This document shows, in pieces, positions 5,577 through 7,850 of a DNA stretch of 7,850 nucleotides. How positions within the stretch are numbered: the first letter of the stretch is position 1; each line of letters starts with the position of its first letter. The translations under genes and the position numbers were made by a program. This stretch comes from an uncultured bacterium. GTDB taxonomy: Bacteria > Pseudomonadota > Gammaproteobacteria > Burkholderiales > Burkholderiaceae_E. The notes beneath the pieces were generated by a model that worked only from the letters and a program-made list of their open reading frames with translations, was not told the origin of the DNA and did no database searches. The stretch is taken from positions 1-7,850 of the forward strand of contig CAIPGD010000435.1 of the NCBI GenBank assembly GCA_903864485.1, in the 5' to 3' direction.

Positions 5577-6569
5577 ATGCAGCGTTTCGTGAAAAGGATG
5601 GCTGTGCTGTTCGGCTTAGTGACCGCGATTAGCGGTGCCGGTATTGCCCAGGCGCAGTCCCCCTCGGCTAACTTTCCGTCGAAGCCAGTTCGCCTGATCT
5701 GCCCCTTCCCACCGGGTGGTGCGGTCGATATCGCTTCACGCGCCATCGCAGTCGAGTTGGCCAAGAATTTGGGGCAACCAGTGACGGTGGAAAACAAGCC
5801 CGGAGCTGGTGGCAACATCGGGGGCCAAGAGGCCTCGCGCGCTGCGCCAGATGGCTATACGATCTTCATGACGACCAGTGGCATTCAGGCCATTAATCCG
5901 GCGCTCTACGCCAAGATGCCCTTCGATCCAAATAAGGATCTGGCGAGTGTCGTTGCTCTGGTCTCTCTGAATAACGTTCTGGTGTTGCACCCGTCGATCA
6001 AGGCCAATACGGTTCAGGAAGTGATCGCGATGGCGAAGGCGAAGCCGGGGGAACTCAACTTTGCATCAAGCGGCAGCGGCACGAGCATCCATATGTCGGG
6101 CGAAATGTTCAAGTACCTTGCCGGTCTGAACATGGTTCATATTCCGTACAAGGGTAGCGCTCCGGCCCTGGTGGATCTGCTGGCTGGGCAAACGATGATG
6201 ATGTTTGACAACATTCCGTCCGCGATTCAGCACATCAAGTCCGGCAAACTCAAAGCCTTGGCCACAACGGGCGCAAAACGCGATCCCTTACTGAGTGACC
6301 TGCCCACCATGGCTGAAGCAGGCGTCGCGGGCTATGAGTCCGGCGTCTGGTTCGGTTTGATGGTGCCTGCGGGGACGCCGAAGGACATCATCGCCAAGCT
6401 CAACGCTGAGGCCGTGAAGGCAACGAAGTCGCCTGATTACGTCAAACGGATGAATGAATTGGGCTACAACATCATTGGCTCGACGCCTGACGTCATGACC
6501 GAAATGAGTCGGGCCGAGGTCCAACGGTGGGTACCGATTGTGCGGGCCTCGGGTGCTAAGGCCGAATGA
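5577..6569 (+). CDS. TTT-family (Bug) periplasmic substrate-binding protein, canonical member
   Basis: A 330-residue binding protein of the tripartite tricarboxylate transporter family. A Sec signal peptide occupies the first 26 residues (basic start with Arg3, Lys6, Arg7, hydrophobic core, AQA/QS cleavage). All the usual motifs are present: PFPPGGAVD (43-51), ENKPGAGGN (72-80), APDGYT (90-95), then NFASSGSGTSIHMSGEMF, HIPYKGSAP and DLPTMAEAG. Backbone contacts from the PGG and PGAGGN loops hold a carboxylate in this family. GGAG (5566-5569) lies 7 bases before the ATG, a strong site. It is co-directional with the ATPase-RIO-DUF1415 set but has a separate ribosome site and unrelated function, so it may have its own promoter in the preceding 68 bases, though I could not identify one. 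No TctA or TctB accompanies it. The ligand is unknown. Confidence 0.95.
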   Translation: MQRFVKRMAVLFGLVTAISGAGIAQAQSPSANFPSKPVRLICPFPPGGAVDIASRAIAVELAKNLGQPVTVENKPGAGGNIGGQEASRAAPDGYTIFMTTSGIQAINPALYAKMPFDPNKDLASVVALVSLNNVLVLHPSIKANTVQEVIAMAKAKPGELNFASSGSGTSIHMSGEMFKYLAGLNMVHIPYKGSAPALVDLLAGQTMMMFDNIPSAIQHIKSGKLKALATTGAKRDPLLSDLPTMAEAGVAGYESGVWFGLMVPAGTPKDIIAKLNAEAVKATKSPDYVKRMNELGYNIIGSTPDVMTEMSRAEVQRWVPIVRASGAKAE

Positions 6570-6589
6570 GTCCTAATCAGTTCGAGTGT

Positions 6590-6618
6590 GGGCGCTCAGG
6601 CAGATTCCTCAAGCGCCC
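6590..6618. repeat. 7-bp inverted repeat at the convergent gene ends, possible weak terminator
   Basis: GGGCGCT (6590-6596) and AGCGCCC (6612-6618) are exact inverted copies around a 15-base loop, just after the Bug gene stop and overlapping the last codons of the convergent serine hydrolase. A smaller nested alternative pairs GAGTG (6584-6588) with CGCTC (6593-6597). No T-run follows on either strand, so it is not a standard intrinsic terminator; it might stabilise message ends or be chance in GC-rich coding DNA. Confidence 0.25.
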
Positions 6619-7699
6619 GACTAACCTGGCTCGCGAAGCTTGAGAAGCGGACGGGTTCGAGCCACCGCACGACGATAACGGCCTGGTACTTGGGTTCCAC
6701 CCAAACATAATTGCCGCCCGCGCCGACCATTAAGACACTTTCTGCGCTCGCCCCCGGAAAGGTCTTGCCGTCCGGATTGAGCCAGGTTAACCAGCCGTAA
6801 AAGGGCGCCAGTTCGCAGGGTTCGCGCATCCGGCGCACCCAGTTTTCGGGTACCACGCGGGTTGCGTTGCCACCCGCCTTCCCGCCCGCGATCCATTGGC
6901 CATCGCGGCGAATGAGTTCTCCAATCAGCGCCTGATCATGCGTGCTGATTGAGACACCACCGCCCCAGTGCGTACCCCCGGGTACGGACCGAACCCGGCA
7001 TGCAGCGCTGTTGTGTGTTGCGGGGAGATCGACCCAGGCGTTGTCATAACCTTCCCAGCTAAAGGGGTCGGTGGCGCCGATCGGTCTCAGGACTGATTCT
7101 TGGAAGACCTCAGGAAGTGCCTGACCAAAGAGATGCAACAAGGCCAGTGAAAGCTGATTGATTCTGACATCGTTGTATTCCCAATAATTTCCAGGGGCTT
7201 GTAAAGGGCGTAGTGATCCTTTGATACCCAGAATGCCGCGTGGGTCATGGGCCACATAACGGTAGTGTTCGACTTGGTCGGGCAGCCCCAGGCAGTTGCC
7301 CTCCCATTCGCTGGTCTGGCTCATCAAATGCGACCAGGTAATCGATCGGTTGTGCGCAGAATCAAAACCAATCCCGGGCAGCCGCTGTGCGATCGGTTCA
7401 TCGGGGTCGGGCAGCAGGCCGCGGCCGTGCGCAACGCCGGCCAAGAGCCCGAGATAGGTCTTGGCAACGCTAAAGGTCAGATCGGCCCGATGGGTGTCCC
7501 CCCACGTTTGCCAAACCTCACCCTCGCGCAGGATCATTCCCGAAACACCCGCCCGGGCATGAACCGGTCCCAAGAGTTGGTTCCAGGGGGGCGGGTCAGC
7601 CTGATGGACGCCCCAAGCTGCGGGATTTTCGAGCGGATCGCGAGGCCAGTTGATCTCGTGAGCAGTCGAATAGGCGATGGCTTGTTCGATCAGATTCAT
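6596..7699 (-). CDS. Beta-lactamase-family (class C / EstB / NylB-like) serine hydrolase
   Basis: A 367-residue protein of the beta-lactamase-related penicillin-binding-protein fold. The nucleophile motif is SVAK (Ser77, Lys80). The second motif reads YND in WEYNDVR (Tyr175 to Asp177), where many relatives have YxN, and GAGGN (326-330) sits where the KTG/HxG strand is expected. The conserved stretches LMSQTSEWEG (125-134), GYDNAW and HWGGGVSIS belong to a common proteobacterial subgroup of this family. There is no signal peptide, so it acts in the cytoplasm, which argues against a cell-wall or antibiotic role and for an esterase or amidase on a small substrate, such as the oligomer hydrolases. 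It is convergent with the canonical Bug gene (26 bases) and divergent from the NIPSNAP gene. The ATG at 7699 has only a weak ribosome site. Substrate unknown. Confidence 0.88.
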   Translation of the reverse strand: MNLIEQAIAYSTAHEINWPRDPLENPAAWGVHQADPPPWNQLLGPVHARAGVSGMILREGEVWQTWGDTHRADLTFSVAKTYLGLLAGVAHGRGLLPDPDEPIAQRLPGIGFDSAHNRSITWSHLMSQTSEWEGNCLGLPDQVEHYRYVAHDPRGILGIKGSLRPLQAPGNYWEYNDVRINQLSLALLHLFGQALPEVFQESVLRPIGATDPFSWEGYDNAWVDLPATHNSAACRVRSVPGGTHWGGGVSISTHDQALIGELIRRDGQWIAGGKAGGNATRVVPENWVRRMREPCELAPFYGWLTWLNPDGKTFPGASAESVLMVGAGGNYVWVEPKYQAVIVVRWLEPVRFSSFASQVSRALEESA

Positions 7700-7738
7700 G
7701 TGCTTGAGAGGGGGCCCATGGCATAAACTAGTGACATC

Positions 7739-7744
7739 AAGGAG
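7739..7744 (+). promoter_or_regulatory. Ribosome binding site of the NIPSNAP gene
   Basis: AAGGAG lies 9 bases before the ATG at 7754 and fixes the start of the partial gene at the right edge. The rest of the 54-base divergent gap (7700-7753) contains no convincing promoter by eye. Confidence 0.7.
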
Positions 7745-7753
7745 ACCGCACGA

Positions 7754-7850
7754 ATGGCAATCTACGAACTCAGAACCTATGACGTCGTCGTCGGCAAAAT
7801 GGCCGAGGTCGTTTCACTGTACAACACGGAAGGCTGGCCAGCTATTCAAC
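7754..7850 (+). CDS. NIPSNAP family protein, N-terminus only (runs off the right edge)
   Basis: Only 32 codons are present, beginning MAIYELRTYDVVVGKMAEVV and continuing to SLYNTEGWPAIQ. The YELRTY opening, the xxGKMAE turn and the LYNTEG segment are typical of NIPSNAP proteins, about 100-residue (per domain) dimeric alpha+beta barrels related in fold to DUF1330 and to antibiotic-biosynthesis monooxygenases. In Burkholderiales, short NIPSNAP proteins often sit in degradation gene clusters, but no reaction is established. It is divergent from the serine hydrolase, so the two may share a regulatory region. Confidence 0.82.
   Translation, partial: MAIYELRTYDVVVGKMAEVVSLYNTEGWPAIQ

Noticed and set aside
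5165..5818. 217-codon open frame antisense to DUF1415 and the start of the second Bug gene
   Set aside because: It crosses the end of one well-supported gene and the signal peptide of another; composition is not protein-like.
7247..7726. 159-codon plus-strand frame antisense to the serine hydrolase
   Set aside because: The hydrolase on the other strand carries SxxK and further family motifs through this region; the plus-strand product has none.

Overview
The window looks like chromosomal DNA of a betaproteobacterium, most likely Burkholderiales. This is inferred from two periplasmic tripartite-tricarboxylate-transporter (TTT, 'Bug') binding proteins without a nearby permease, a habit expanded in that order, together with RlmJ, DUF1415 and RIO-kinase homologues. 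The DNA is moderately GC-rich and tightly packed: no gene-free gap exceeds about 120 bases, and I see no tRNA, rRNA, insertion sequence, phage gene or CRISPR array.

Left block (1-2242), small-molecule catabolism. The N-terminus of an enamidase-like amidohydrolase runs off the left edge on the minus strand. Divergent from it is a short DUF1330 protein. Facing that gene is a two-gene minus-strand unit: a Bug solute-binding protein followed, 9 bases after its stop, by an RraA-family aldolase-like protein. The convergent DUF1330 and RraA stop codons sit in a 16-bp tandem duplication. A plausible reading is capture of an organic acid in the periplasm, with ring or amide hydrolysis and retro-aldol cleavage inside the cell; the substrate cannot be told from this sequence.

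Central block (2362-5508), housekeeping or uncharacterised. rlmJ (23S rRNA adenine methyltransferase) reads left. From a 58-base divergent gap, a co-directional set reads right: an orphan ParA/MinD-type ATPase, a RIO-family atypical kinase and a DUF1415 protein. The last two are joined by a TTGA stop/start overlap. This ATPase-RIO-DUF1415 group beside an rRNA-modification gene is the least understood and most interesting part of the window. RlmJ itself carries DPSY where the family has DPPY.

Right block (5577-7850), again catabolic or accessory. A second Bug protein of canonical form reads right. Convergent to it is a cytoplasmic beta-lactamase-fold serine hydrolase. Divergent from the hydrolase is the start of a NIPSNAP-family protein that leaves the right edge. 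So two catabolic blocks of similar type flank a conserved block of cell-maintenance genes.
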